Below are positions 22,701-33,600 of a stretch of DNA of 64,000 nucleotides, in pieces (positions within the stretch are counted from its first letter, which is position 1; every line of letters starts with the position of its first letter). Location: the NCBI RefSeq assembly GCF_004798865.1, contig NW_025335269.1, positions 16,109,459 through 16,173,458 on the forward strand, given 5' to 3'. This stretch comes from Varanus komodoensis. Taxonomy: Eukaryota > Chordata > Lepidosauria > Squamata > Varanidae. The notes beneath the pieces are model-generated. The model was not told the origin of the DNA. It was given only the letters and a program-made list of their open reading frames with translations, and did not search any database. The position numbers were made by a program, and so were the translations under genes.

Positions 22701-25339
22701 TACCTGCAGCCTAAAATGGAAGAAAACCAATTTTTGAACATCTTCCATACCTCATTGACAAGGGCAATTCATGCTCATCAAGGGTGACCAGGTAGGTAAT
22801 AAGTTAAACCTTGTGTAACTTAGTAATAAACACCTGCTAATTAGGCATTTTGAGCTCATGTAAGCATCAGCAATAGACATTCTGTGGTAAGTGATTCTGG
22901 CCAACTAAACATCAGCTATGTGCTAATCTATTGTCATAATGCATTTATCTTTCTAAAAACTGACAAATGCAGGTAAGCATTATGAATTTGAGTGACCACA
23001 TAACGCCCCAATCAGTGTTATGCTTTAGGGTTCATTTATTTCAAGCACAGGGGCTTAGATTCTTGTGAAAAACTAACATCTGAAAATTCTGCACATGTTC
23101 AGTTGCTTCCCTGCCAGCCTACATGTGGCTGATCTTTGATTCTGGCTCCATCAATAAAAGGAGAACAATTTTTATGGGGTTTAAACCCATCACTAACATT
23201 TATGTATCATTAGTGTTCACAGTCAGTGTGGTGTAGTGGTGGGCATATTGGACTGGGAATCTGGGAGCTCCAGGTTCTAGTCCATGAAGCTCAACTGGGT
23301 TACTGTGGGCTAATCACATATTCTCAGCCAAGCCTACCTCACAGGGTGGTGGTTGTGAGGATAAAATGGAGAGACAAAACTCCTTCTAAGCCACCTTGGG
23401 TTTCTTGGAAGAGGAAGAAAGATGGGGTACGAATGCAATGCAGTAGTAGTAAGATAGGATGACAAGATCTTTGCTTGTGTCCCTGGGAAATGTACTCTTT
23501 GATGGCAGGGATTGTTTAAAATGAAAAGGATGTAAGAATCTGCCCTGTTGTTCATGTTTTCAAGGCACATGAAGACCCCATGTATGATATTATAAGGGAA
23601 AACAAGCGCCATGAGAAGGAAATGCGGTAAGTCTGGTTCTGTTTGAAACCTGGTCCATTATCATCCATTCTTAGTCATAACCATTAATAACAGCAAAAAT
23701 AGCACTTACTGTTCAAAGCACTTCATGTATGGGGATGAATCCAGATTTAATCTGAATCAACTGCACTGGCATAAGAGGATTACCTTGCCACCTCCTTCCC
23801 ACTGCAGCCCCTCCAGCCTCCAGAAAATGCTGCAAAGGGAGTCTGGAGACCCAGCTGAATGGGGAGATGTGGTTGGGAGTGCAATTCCCCCAAAATAAGG
23901 CAGAGAAATCCTTTCTTTTGCAGAAGGTCAACTCTGGATCCGATCCTCATCCTTAACAATGATTTTTTTATTTACTTAAAAAGGGAGGCTATGAGTTTTA
24001 TCCCCAGATTAGGGGGCGGTTCAGGCTGAGAGGCAGCAGGAGGTTATTTGAACTAGGGAAGGTCTTGAAACACAGTTCACCATGATGTGATGTCCATGAT
24101 GTGCTTTTTAAATTTATTTATTTATTTAAAACATTTTTATCCTGTCCTTTCCGATGAACAGCTCAGGACGGCTTACAGTGATTAAAATAGAATATAATAA
24201 TGGAATAAAACAAACACTTTCATAAAACTAAAGAAAAGGAAGGAAGGAAGAAAAAAGAAAAGAGACTGCAACTGTGGTCAGGTCTTAAAACATTTAAAAA
24301 CCATAATTATTAAAAAGATGGCTGAATAAAAAGGTCTTTACCTGGCGCCAAAAAGAGTATCAAGTTGGCGCCAGGCGAACCTCTCTGGAGAGCGCATTCC
24401 ATGTTTCTCACCTTCCACATAATGACAATGTGATTTAACACCACGATCCAGCTCCAACTGTAGCACCTCATTTTCAGTTCGAGGATACTTAGGAACAAAA
24501 CCAACTATGTTAAAGAAGGTGCACAGTTTACTGACTACGTAGGAAGAAGCAAAATGTCCCTTTAGCCACAGGGTTTCCTGATGTGTCAGATGTTGTTCCA
24601 GGGCACTAGATACTTGGACATCTTGCATGCTTACATTCCCAGCAGAAAGCCCAAGTATTCTTTATTATTATAATTATGTAATTTCTGTAAAGCCCATTAG
24701 CAGGAGTTTTCTGGGCAGTTTACAACCGAAGGACTAAACAGCAGCCCTTTCCAGAGAAAGGATACAATTCCTCTCTTCCTCTGTTTCAGAGGCTGCCACT
24801 GTACACAAGCTAGTCGCTCTTCCTGGCAGAGCAGGGACAGAGGATGGCAGACAGCCCAGCTGTGCTGGTTGACTCTAGCAAAAAAGCCTTATCTCAAAGA
24901 GGTGGTGAGAAGTTCACTGTGCTCTATAGCTATCCATCCCTTCCCACAGTTTGCACTTAAGTGCTCATTGCAACATCTTCCAGTAATTGATCCCTACAAG
25001 TGATAGTTTCAAAAGGCAGTGGCATTTTGAGAGAAAACAACTCCACCATTCCATGCCATAATGTAGTTGTCACATTTCGTTTCAAGTCTGATAGCCAAGT
25101 TAAACTGAAACAAGCAGCTTGCCCACCTCAGCCAAAAGGAGAATTCCACCTTGCCTTGGCAATTTATGTATTTATTTAGGATACGACAGCTGAAGCAGCT
25201 GCTGGAGGACTCGACTTCAGAGGAAGACAGTTCCAGTACTTCGGAAAAACACAAGAAAAAGAGAAAGAAGAAAGAAAAGAAGAAGAAGAAAAAGAGAAAG
25301 CACAAATCTTCTAAAACAAAGTCATCCGACTCAGATTGA
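16769..25339 (+). CDS. RP9: RP9 / PAP-1, PIM1-associated splicing-linked protein
   Basis: Six coding exons: 16769-16953, 20638-20668, 20882-21011, 22302-22393, 23565-23626 and 25180-25339, all with consensus sites and continuous frame. The product is 219 residues; human RP9 has 221. From about residue 60 the match to human is near-exact: YEKLPPGLIKEDETKPEDC, then a conserved block ending LWMPLGKEVKVMQ, then a zinc-knuckle-like CWRCKRYGHRTGDKEC at about 116-131, then AHEDPMYDII. The C-terminus (about 170-219) is a Ser/Glu stretch followed by a dense Lys tract, as in human. The first 50 residues are Ser/Arg-rich and diverged. ATG 16769 has a good CCACC context. Known biology: a nuclear protein that binds PIM1 kinase and affects pre-mRNA splicing; human H137L and D170G changes are linked to retinitis pigmentosa 9. 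The equivalent positions here are His148 and Glu181. It converges on the bucky ball homologue. Confidence 0.97.
17005..17150 (-). repeat. MIR-like tRNA-derived SINE fragment
   Basis: Contains the block 'ccctcacaacagccctgcgaggcaggc...actgagag', the reverse complement of the CORE-like body shared with the copies at 20170, 23217, 37640, 38255, 42455 and 43700. Diverged and partial. Confidence 0.55.
17535..17720 (+). repeat. Squamate-type retroelement fragment ('ggatcagaccaaagg')
   Basis: Carries the motif GGATCAGACCAAAGGTCTAT followed by TCAGCAT-CACACTGGCCAA-CAAATGCCTTTGGG, a repeat common in reptile genomes. A second, shorter copy lies at about 63890-63950. The exact family (SINE or LINE 3' end) is not settled. 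Confidence 0.55.
18030..18990 (-). mobile_element. CR1-clade LINE, 5'-truncated
   Basis: Three minus-strand open pieces read like CR1 reverse transcriptase: GSVLGLILFNLFINDMEEG with FTDDTK (the active-site region, normally FADDTK), then LPLYLTLVHLELDYYVQFW and RRATRMVAELQGKSYEARQR, then FNLDARKYFLTVRTPTVWN near the 3' end. The pieces are in different frames, so the copy is inactive. It lies in RP9 intron 1, antisense to RP9. Confidence 0.92.
19195..19575 (+). repeat. LINE 3' end (CR1-like)
   Basis: The order of motifs (ATTCATGGACACTGGCTACTA, GAAGGCCTCTCTGTACCAGC, GAATGCTGGACCACAGAGGCC, GTCTGATATAGCCAGGCTCT) matches a common reptile LINE 3' untranslated end. No coding potential. Confidence 0.6.
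19790..19985 (+). repeat. tRNA-derived SINE
   Basis: An A-box-like TTGTAGCACAGTGGTAAAGC at about 19799 and a B-box-like GGTTCAATCCC at about 19847 are spaced as in a tRNA head. The body follows (GCTGCCAGTCAGGGT, GGTCTGAGCTGGTATAGGGC). A-box, B-box and body together mark a SINE and not a tRNA gene. Confidence 0.75.
20080..20160 (-). repeat. CR1-type 3' terminus
   Basis: Reads 'cagaatcatagaatagtagaattggaagg', the complement of the classic CR1 3' end, followed by a GTCCAACCCC-TGCTCAGTGCAGGAATC block. Confidence 0.8.
20165..20340 (-). repeat. MIR-like SINE fragment
   Basis: Shares 'attctcacaataacaaccccgtaaggtag...gactggcccagagtcac' with the other MIR-like copies of this window, in reverse orientation. 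Confidence 0.6.
21326..21900. repeat. Cluster of short 'GGGACTTACTTCTGAGTA' elements
   Basis: At least three diverged copies lie at about 21370-21440, 21735-21810 and 21812-21900, each with a near-palindromic core of the form GGGA-TTAC-TCTGAGTA and ending near AGGATTGCAC. Further single copies are at about 38765-38835, 44240-44305 and 60425-60500. The palindromic core suggests a short non-autonomous DNA element. All lie in RP9 intron 3. Confidence 0.6.
21933..22058. repeat. hAT-type short inverted-repeat element
   Basis: The arms CAACTCCCATCA (about 21968) and TGGTGGGAGTTGCAGTCCAAC (about 22003) are complementary around a short core. The ends read GGGGACC and TTTTTCCACCCTGG, as in the abundant reptile hAT-derived repeats that start near CAGGGGTGGGGAACC. 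Confidence 0.6.
23217..23455 (+). repeat. MIR-like tRNA-derived SINE, nearly full
   Basis: Starts with GTCAGTGTGGTGTAGTGGTG (A-box-like), has a B-box-like GGTTCTAGTCC at about 23273, then TACTGTGGGCTAATCACA and CTACCTCACAGGGTGGTGG and GTGAGGATAAAATGGA. This is the fullest plus-strand copy of the family in the window, and lies in RP9 intron 4. Confidence 0.75.
23735..23950. repeat. Dispersed repeat of unknown family, copy C
   Basis: Third copy of the family at 5925 and 12735. It shares CAGCCCCTCCAGCCTCCAG, AGCTGAATGGGGAGA, AAAATAAGGCAGAG, TCCTTTCTTTTGCAGAAGG and the final CTGGATCCGAT. Lies in RP9 intron 5. Confidence 0.6.
24105..24620 (-). repeat. LINE-derived 3' UTR fragment
   Basis: Begins with TTTATTTATTTAAAACA, then GGACGGCTTACAGTG, then AAAAAGGTCTTTACCTGGCGCC and TTGGCGCCAGGCGAACCTC. 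The same order recurs at about 28150-28880 and 53785-54000, so it belongs to one LINE family read in reverse. Non-coding. Confidence 0.6.
24650..24745 (-). repeat. LINE-derived 3' tail
   Basis: Contains TTTATTATTATAATTATG and a TTCTGGGCAGTTTACAACC end, the tail type also seen at 27915 and 63830. Confidence 0.45.
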
Positions 25340-26990
25340 GAAGATGCTGCCTCAGTGTTGTGTTGCGAAGCATTCAAAGAATCTTTCCCAAAGCATTTGG
25401 AATTGTTTCAGAGCACAATCCATGGACTGTTCATGTGCTTTGTTGACATTATTTTGTGAGTTGCCTCATCAGGAAACCTTCCCATCCTATCTCTACATTG
25501 CTTTTTTATACTTTAAGTGTGAAAAACCAAAACAAAGCCCAATCCAACCCTTTGGTTGTTTGGTGCAAAAGCTGGCACTAAGAGAAAGTGCCTGTAGGAT
25601 ATGCATGCAAGTTCCCTTTTCATTTTAGCAATGCGAGTACCATTTCTTGCGGCTTCTTTTTTAACCTTGGGGTTTGTGGAAAGGGGAAGGTCACCAGTAG
25701 GGCAGCTTGCAAAGTAACTGCAAAGGTGTTCAGAAATACCTCTTGGTCACAGCCTAGGAGAATATACAGTAGTCCTTTAGGTTCACACAAACAAAGTGTC
25801 TGCAGTGCTCTAGATGGCCGAGGCTCATCCATTGGTGAAACTTAACAAATAACAGTGCTGGTCAGCCAGACTGAGGCAAACAGTAGAAAAACTGAGAACA
25901 ACCAAGAGACTTGGTGCAGATTTCACTGTAACTACCTGTAGCTTAACTTTTGTTTTGAAAAGTGGATTTGTACAGAACAGTGTGATTCAAAACAGATCAT
26001 ATTCTCACAGAAACAGCGGTGTGTCTGCTATCCTCAAGAAAACACTTTATGGCTCCTGTAGAACTTTCATGATACAGGAGTTCTTTAATATAAAGCCAAT
26101 CTGCATGACCTTTGACTCTGCAGGCCAAACATAGGACACTAGCAATATATGGCAGACTGCAAGAAGCTCAAAAAATCCTCCCATTTGTACTCTCTGCTGG
26201 GAAGCGTAACTGAAGGAGCTGCCAGGCAAGAATATCAGGCTTGTGTTCAGCTTGTTGCATCATAAGATGTGCAGGTCTCACTTGAATCTCTCCATGTCAT
26301 GTGAATTACTGATAGATGGTTCTTTCAGTAATTCCATACCTGAATGCTTTGTGTAGCCATGACAGGCCTTATCTTTTAATATGGCAACATGATGTAAATC
26401 CGTATCTGCTTTCAAAGTGGTTTGCTTTATCACGACTAAGGCATACAATATGAATTATGCCAGAAAGAGAAACATTGATTTCAGCTTGGTAATCTGTGAA
26501 TCCTTTTTTTTTCCCATTTTTGAAAGCACTTAAAATATTTCTGTTGCCCTATTGAACCCACTAGTATTGAAATCCATCTTGGAAGCAGGTCTAGAAAAGT
26601 GGTTGAGAAAGTAAACAGTATTCTCTGTAAGGTGTGTTACTTTGGGTTATGGAGTGCAGTTGTTATAAATGACTGAATTGTTATGCAGTGCTGACAGGCG
26701 GCAAGTTTGGATTCTTTTCTGTTGTTTAAAAAAGACTTTAAAAGAGCTACAGAAGAGTTAACAGGGTGCAGCTGGTTTGTTCAATAAAAGAATTGTTCAT
26801 CCATCTGTGTTGAATTTGACAGACATGCAAAGGGATAAAAGGGAGCAAGAGTTTTGGGCCACAACTTTATACAGCCCTAGAGGGGAAGTAATGGTGCAGC
26901 AGCAGCTGCTTGAAGTTTTTACTCAGTTGAAGCAGTCCATACAGCTATTTAAATTGCAGCAATAAAACCCTTCAAAATCCTCTGGGCTTC
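25340..26990 (+). other. Probable RP9 3' UTR
   Basis: Starts directly after the RP9 stop. It has few recognisable repeats compared with the next stretch. Candidate polyadenylation signals AATAAA lie at 26783-26788 and 26961-26966. The end of the transcript is inferred, not seen. Confidence 0.5.
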
Positions 26991-27909
26991 ATATACACTT
27001 TTACCCCTCTCCCACCAGTCAAAATGGGCTGTTCTGGGAGGCTGTAAGCATGTCTGTGCCTTTGGCAGTTACTGCTTTGTAGAACCAGGCAGGGACACTA
27101 AGATTTTTTTTTAATCAATCTGCCCATCCAAAGAGCAAATTGTGCTGCTGAGCTGGTCAGTTAATAGGGTACTACCTTCCACTAACAGTGCTAGCTAGCA
27201 TCTCTGGACCAAACAGCATCAAAATTTTTTTCAAACCACATGTCACCATGAACATGTATGCAGTCTACATGGTCTAATCTCCCAGTTCTTGTTCCTCTTA
27301 AACTTCTAGATTTCTGACCTTAAATTTGTAGCAAGACTCATATTATTCTGCTGATGCTGGATATCTCCCTGCTGATGGAAGCATGGAGTGCTTTCCTCAA
27401 ACTTCTCAATCCTACATTTTAATTTAGTTTCTTGTGACAGATGCATTCCTTATTTCAAGTTTCTCACATTGCTTAAAGTACTCATATCTGCAGTATCACA
27501 GACTATTCACAAGACATCGCACTGGTGCAATTTTAACTTTTATTTGTTTTTACATTTTGATTGTGTTATTTACAATACCAAGTGTCCTCATTTTGGTGTC
27601 CAGTTCCAGTTCACATTTTATATTCTTCAATGTGTACTCAGAATCTTTAGTGTACTTTTAATCTGCTCAGCTACTTACCCTGTTCCCCCCCAACCCCCAA
27701 CATGTTTATGATTCATCTGAATGATACTGGCAAATGTTTGTACTTTCCCATTTCCGATTATCTTCTTTTATAGAGAGATCGCTTTGTTTCACGCCCTGTA
27801 CAAAAATATTGTAGAAGGTTAGACTTTGTTTTCCAAAAAGACTATAAATTTGCCCACTAGCAACTGACTCTCAGATTTTGGTATTTATCTAATCATATTT
27901 TGACAGGTA

Positions 27910-28025
27910 TTCATTTCATTTTTATATTGCCCAATAACCAAAAGGCTCTCTGGGCAGTTAACAAAGTTAAAAAGAGCATATAAACAAAAGAACAGAAGCA
28001 CCGTATCGGATACTGACCTGCTAAA
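27910..28025 (-). repeat. LINE-derived 3' tail
   Basis: TTTTTATATTGCCCAATAACC followed by GGCTCTCTGGGCAGTTAACA, the tail seen again at about 63830-63870. Confidence 0.5.
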
Positions 28026-28029
28026 AGCA

Positions 28030-28135
28030 GGGGTGGCAAACCTCTTTGGGCTGAAGGCCAAATTCCAGAGAAGCTCTTGGGCCACATTCCAGTGGCAGAA
28101 GGCAAAACTGAAGCCAAAATATAGCACCACCCCTC
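28030..28135. repeat. hAT-type DNA transposon fragment
   Basis: Starts AGGGGTGGCAAACCTCTTTG and continues GGCTGAAGGCCAAATTCC, the terminus style of hAT elements abundant in reptiles and mammals. The other end was not found, so it is probably a truncated copy. Confidence 0.55.
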
Positions 28136-28149
28136 CCTGTCTATTTACT

Positions 28150-28890
28150 TATCAAATGTATAAACAGCACCCACTAGTATTATACAGAACTCCCTGGGCA
28201 GTGTACAACAACAAGTTAGATAAATTATACAAATACTTAACATTCTAAAATCTATTAAAATAATACAACTACAACTGTGACACAGTACCATAAAAGTTAC
28301 TCTGAGTCAGGATAGTGCAATAAAACTTGCTAAAAAATTTCCATAAAACCAACTTAATTTATTATAATTCGATCAATCAACTATTGAAATGCCTGGAAAA
28401 TAAAACTATTTTCACCTGGCACCAGAAAAATAGTAATGAGGGTGCCAGGAGAACCACTCTGGGGATCCAATTCCAAAGATAAGGTTGAACCACTGAGAAG
28501 GCCCTGTTGTCAGGTCTATGTAACTTAAAGCTTTTACTACCATTAACTACCTTAGGAGAGGAATTTTAACCTTTCAGAATGGAGGAAGAGTGTTCAAAAG
28601 ATAGAGAAATGCCAATTGGTGGCCGAGGGAAAGGGATGAGTGCATCTGGGGAACCTCAGAGAAAAGACTGGAACCCCCAGAATGATGGATTTGCCCCAAG
28701 GCTTGAGGATGCTCAACCCTAAAGTTGCTATTTGTGGGTCAGTTGTAAAACATTTGAACTGTAAGAATGGGCCATTTATGCAGGGCTGTTGAGAATGCAA
28801 CACCCATTTGAGGAAACTGGCAGCCAACTTGCAGCAGTCCTTACAATCTCTTCTAAAGAGCTGAGCTGCTTTCTCTGACACTACAATCCT
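28150..28890 (-). repeat. LINE-derived 3' UTR fragment
   Basis: Holds the sequence of motifs CTCCCTGGGCAGTGTACAAC, TTTTCACCTGGCACCAG, GGGTGCCAGGAGAACC-CTCTGGGGA and, further on, AACCCAATTTGAGG-like and GCAGCCAACTTGCAGCAGTC blocks. It is a longer copy of the family at 24105-24620. Confidence 0.5.
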
Positions 28891-29767
28891 GTTTACTATC
28901 AAGGCATACCTCAAGCTAAACAGATGTGGAACAGAACTTCTGCTGTAAGGTTATACAAATTCGTCAGGAAAAGTTTATACAGTGGAGCAGCATCTGAACT
29001 TCTTCTCCCTCCCTATGGAGAGCTAGAATATCAGGAAGAATATCATCCTAGGATTTTCCTCACTTTTTTCCCCCACCATGGAATATCCAGATATATGGGC
29101 CCCACTTGTATCCTTTTCAGTTGTTCAGGAAGACTGTGCCACGTGCTATTTCTGAACATATGGGGTGGCCTTAAGTTGTAGCAGGGCAGCAGTGCAGAGC
29201 CAAACCAGACAGCCAGTTTGAGTATACGAACACCAAGAATCCAAAGATATCCAGCATCCCAGTCCAGATAACCAGCAATCCACATGCACTGTCCTAGCTG
29301 GCAGCCATAACCTTCATACCACCACTAGATGTAGGGTAAGAGCCCACATTAAGGAAACATGAGAGCAAACATGAGGCCAGGGCCCAGCAAAGAGGGTTAA
29401 TACACAGAAGAAAGGGCAGATACTCAACTAAATTAATCAAAACCCAACAAGTAACTTGCAAGCAGGAGCACACAGGGCCATCTCAGCCGGCACCTAGAAT
29501 TGGGTAGCTTGTCTCTCCTGTGATCTATACAATCCACCTTTGCTCAGCAGGACCAACTTTGGCCTTCTCAATATCCAAGTAGTTTAAACTGTATTAACTT
29601 GAAAACTTTCTGATTGGTTACTTTATCACTGGCTATTCAGGCAGAAGTTATAATCCAGGGCTCTTGATTTAATCTTGGATAGGTCAGGAGCATTATAGAT
29701 TAGATTCATGCACCCATTGCCCACTTCTATGTTTCCTAGGGTTTGTGTTCCTTCAAAGTTAAACCCT

Positions 29768-30290
29768 TGGTTCAGGGATAGGGAACTCTTTAGTCAGAGG
29801 GCCAAATTAAGTTTTGGAGATCCTAGGGCAGTGATGGCAAACCTTTGAGAGACCGAGTGCCCAAACTGCAACCCAAAACCCACTTATTTATCACAAAGTG
29901 CCAACACTCCAATAAAACCTGAATACTGAGGTTTTAGTTTAGAAAAAAACAATTCACAGCCAGTATTGGCAGTGCACTGACCGGCCATGTGAAAGCTCGG
30001 ATGAGTCGTGGCTTGTGATGTCATCATCTGGCACTGCTACTCCTTTCTGAGCATGCACATGGCCCCTATGTGCGCTGTTATCCAATGCTCGGCTGCTGGG
30101 GCGATGCCGGGGCAACTTGGCTCACGTGCCGACACAGGGCTCTGCGTGCCCACTGCGGCAGGCATGCCATAGGTTCACAACCACTGTCCTGGAGATGCTT
30201 TCCAGGGGCAGGCAGAGCCAAAAAACAGCAGCGTGGTGTACTTTAAAGCATTTACTGCCAGTATGAAGCCTTACTTCAGACCTTCAAGAA
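29768..30290. repeat. Older hAT-type repeat split by a second element
   Basis: The left part (about 29768-29828: CAGGGATAGGGAACTC, AGAGGGCCAAATTAA) and the right part (30187 to about 30290: GGGGCAGGCAGAGCC) read as one hAT-like sequence interrupted by the element at 29829-30186. Confidence 0.5.
29829..30186. mobile_element. Non-autonomous hAT element nested in an older repeat
   Basis: The 358-base element begins CAGTGATGGCAAACCT and ends AGGTTCACAACCACTG, an inverted pair with few mismatches. It is flanked by 8-base near-duplicates, TCCTAGGG at 29821-29828 and TCCTGGAG at 30187-30194 (6 of 8 identical). Terminal CAGTG and an 8-base target duplication are hAT hallmarks. It has no transposase frame. 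Confidence 0.82.
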
Positions 30291-30699
30291 AGGGGGGAAA
30301 TGCACAAACACCAGGAAGCGACCGTGTCATCAGTGCTTAGGGGAAGTGGGTTGGACCATCTGGGAAAGTCCAGAGGCCCAAACTGGGACTCCAGTACAGC
30401 CACAGTTGGCCCTTAGACCCAAAGTTTCCCCATCCCTTAATCACCCCAGAAACATCCTGTACACAAACTCACAACAGCATCTTTCTATCTTCTTCCTTGT
30501 TCTCCTGAGCAGTCATTTCCTCTGGGAACCTGTTCTGCTGTCTATTCTTAGATATCAGCAAGCTGGAGATTGTGGGACTTACACTGATCCACACCGGAGG
30601 CTCAGCAGTAGTCTTCATACAGCATGGTTTAGAGCACAGATTCAGAAGCCAGACACTATCTTGCTACTGCTAGAAAATTCACTAAATAAATACACTTAC

Positions 30700-33600
30700 C
30701 CTTGCGACGGGTCGTTCTAGGCTTCTCCCATTCTTCAGTTTCTGCATCATGTCTGGTATCTCTACGTTTATGTGGAGGCTTATGTGCTCCTTTCTTCTTT
30801 GGTGAGTCTACATGCAAATTGTCTGAAGTGACAAAGAATATTTTTGCATTTAGGAAATCCAGTTTTATCAAACCAGTTTAACATAGATAGAACGAATAGC
30901 TAAGGTTAAAGAAAGAACCTTCTCCCATTCAGATTCCCTACTGTACTACGCATTGGGCTAGCTTGTTAGCAAACTAGTGTGCAGCTAGTCATCTGCAGGA
31001 GTGGCCCTAAAAGAAGTTTTATGCAGGTTGGTCTCATGACGTACAAAAGGTTTGCCCAAAATAAAGCATGGATGTCTGTCCCACACATTCACATATGCAT
31101 CATACAAGCAGCCAAATCCAGGTTTGCTACTACATAGCATAAGAAATCACCTTAACAGGCCCTGCTCTAAGTACATGTAAGCCATTGCTTTGCCAATGTT
31201 ATCCCTCCCTTGAAGAGCAGCAAGGAGAACAAAACCAAAATGCAATACATGTTAGTTTTTGAATAAATTAATTTTGTAAATGGATAAAACTCTACCTGTT
31301 TCTCTGCTTTTCATTGTGGGCGAGAGGCCACCATGTATCAGGGTAGCAAACTTGGGTCTGGCACCACTTTTTGCCCAGTATTCATCAGCTGCAAATCTTC
31401 TCCCTTCCTCTTGTAACCTTCCTGGCCAAGACATAAAGGAAGGAGAATCCCAATCTGTACTGGATGTTTGTTATACCAACAGCCTAAACAACCACAAAGA
31501 GTCATTCACAGGATTGCTTGACCTAGAAATCCTGGCTGAATTGAACTTTGTGGCTAGAATGCAGTTTTCTTGTATTCTGGGTCATCTGAGCTATCCATCT
31601 CCACTCAACCATTCCCTCTCCAATCTCATTTAACTGCAGTCTTGTTGAGACTATAACATTTGCTACTTCCAACTGCAAGTCACCAAATGAGTCCCTTTCA
31701 AATTAGATTTTGAGAATATGTTCAGTGTAGTACCATTCTGGATTTTAGTGAGCCTTTTATGTGAGTAGTTACACAAGATCCACCCCACAAAGAGGGACAG
31801 GGCCCATTAGTGTAAAATTCAAGCTGATGGACATTCATTCAAAAAATAGTTCTCACTCTTTCCCATTTGGTAAAAGGGTACCCTAAATGCCTTTACTCCC
31901 TTCTCATAACTTGAACTAGCAAGGCCCACTGTGTGTGCTAAATTGAAAGCTGCTTTAGAAGTTTTCTCCACCTTTACTTACCAGAAAGCTTTGGTGAATT
32001 TCTTCGGTGCTCAAGTATTTCTAGCTGTTGGGCTATAGGCCGCTTCAATGAGAAGTTGTAGTCATCAAAGAGATCCTCCTCTTCTTCCTGCTCCTTCTTC
32101 AGTTTAGTACCTAGTCCATACATTTTCTTTTTCTCTTGTACAGGCCAATTAATGAAATGTCCTGATACAGCATTTTTAGGTATTCTCCAAAACACTGGCT
32201 GGCCAGTTTGCTGGAAGGGGAAACTTTTGCTAGGGTTCAAGTTTCCACATGGAGTCACTTCTTGAATCAAGTAGTCCTTTTCTTCATTATCATCATCATC
32301 TTCTTCTTCTTCCTCCTCCTCCTCCTCTGGTTCCTGCACCCAGTATTCTTCAGACTCATCAGCTTCTGATGGAGACAAACTCTTTGTTGCTTTTTTCTTG
32401 AGAGAGTAAAGCTGCTTGCTACTGGAAGACCTAGGGAGAATGCCCCGTTTTCTACTTCGAGTGAAAACCTCTTTAACCTTTACTCTTGAGTGGCTCTTTA
32501 AATTCCGGATGTAGCCAGTTTTATCCTGCTCACTCCCCACCACTTCATCTTCATTGAGGGAACCTCCACTTTTTATTTTCTCTCTGCTCATTGCTTCATT
32601 GCTTTTCTTTAAGGTACACACACCCTTTGGAAGCACATAGTCAGGGGCTAAATAAGACACTGGTGTATCATCAGTTGAGACATCTTCTGTGGATGAAGGC
32701 TCCTCATCAGAGGTAAGACTTAGTACACTTGGACGCTTTCTTTGAGACAGATAAACATTGTAGTTGAAGTTAGTATCAACGTTATCCAAACAAGCCAGCC
32801 AGCTATCAGAAGGTATGTATTTCTCAGACTCATCACACCACAGGCTTTTTTCTGAAGCTGTCCAATTTTCAGTGGTCATATCAAGGTTTTCATTCAATGT
32901 CTGGGAGAAATATGAATCATTCATTATCTCCATGCCAGATGGAAATAATTCCCTTTGCCGAACAAGGTTGGACACATCTTGAGGAGCTTTTGAACCACTG
33001 GACCTCTTTGAGCCAAAAGGTCTTTTGGATAACAGGGCATTTTGCTTTGCCCCTGGCTGGTCAGGTCTAGTTTGTTCAGCCAGGTGCACTGATCTGGCTT
33101 CGTCTAGAGGAGACTTTGCTCTGTAGCTTGGCCCTCCCTGTTTCTCTGAATCCAGCTTTGCTTTACTTTGAGGCTCCTTCTCCTGCATGTCCTCAAGAGC
33201 TTCTTGCTCTTCTGAATAAGGAATACTTGGCACCAGCTCTCCTTGTTCACCAGGCCCATATACAACTCCTTCACAGGAGCTCAAAGCAAACATATCTCTC
33301 TGCATTAGGTTCTCTGGGACTGTCTTTTTTGACACATCGTATAGAGGGATTGTTTCTTTGAAGGACTTCCAGAGCTGAATGGCAGGTGTACCCCCATTAG
33401 CATACTCTATTCTTACTTCTTCTTTCTCAAAGGCATAGCCAGATGGGGGGAGGCTGCGGAACTGTACAGCACTAGAAGCATTCTTGGCAAAGTCCCTCTC
33501 TGAAACAGCAGAAGATACACCCCTCTCTGGCTTTTCCAAAGAGCTTTCAGTTCCTTTACAAGTGCCAGATGGGACGCAGCCCATATTTCCAGCAACACAG

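Larger units (their letters stand above)
26990..30699. other. Convergent intergenic zone between RP9 and the bucky ball homologue
   Basis: The stretch from about 27900 on is mostly repeats listed separately (LINE tails, hAT pieces). 26990-27900 shows no gene. The last exon of the minus-strand bucky ball homologue must lie in this zone or in the 25.3-27 kb stretch, but I could not identify it with confidence. Confidence 0.55.

Noticed and set aside
25009-25377. Minus-strand frame with a long phenylalanine run
   Set aside because: Antisense of the lysine tract in the last RP9 exon.
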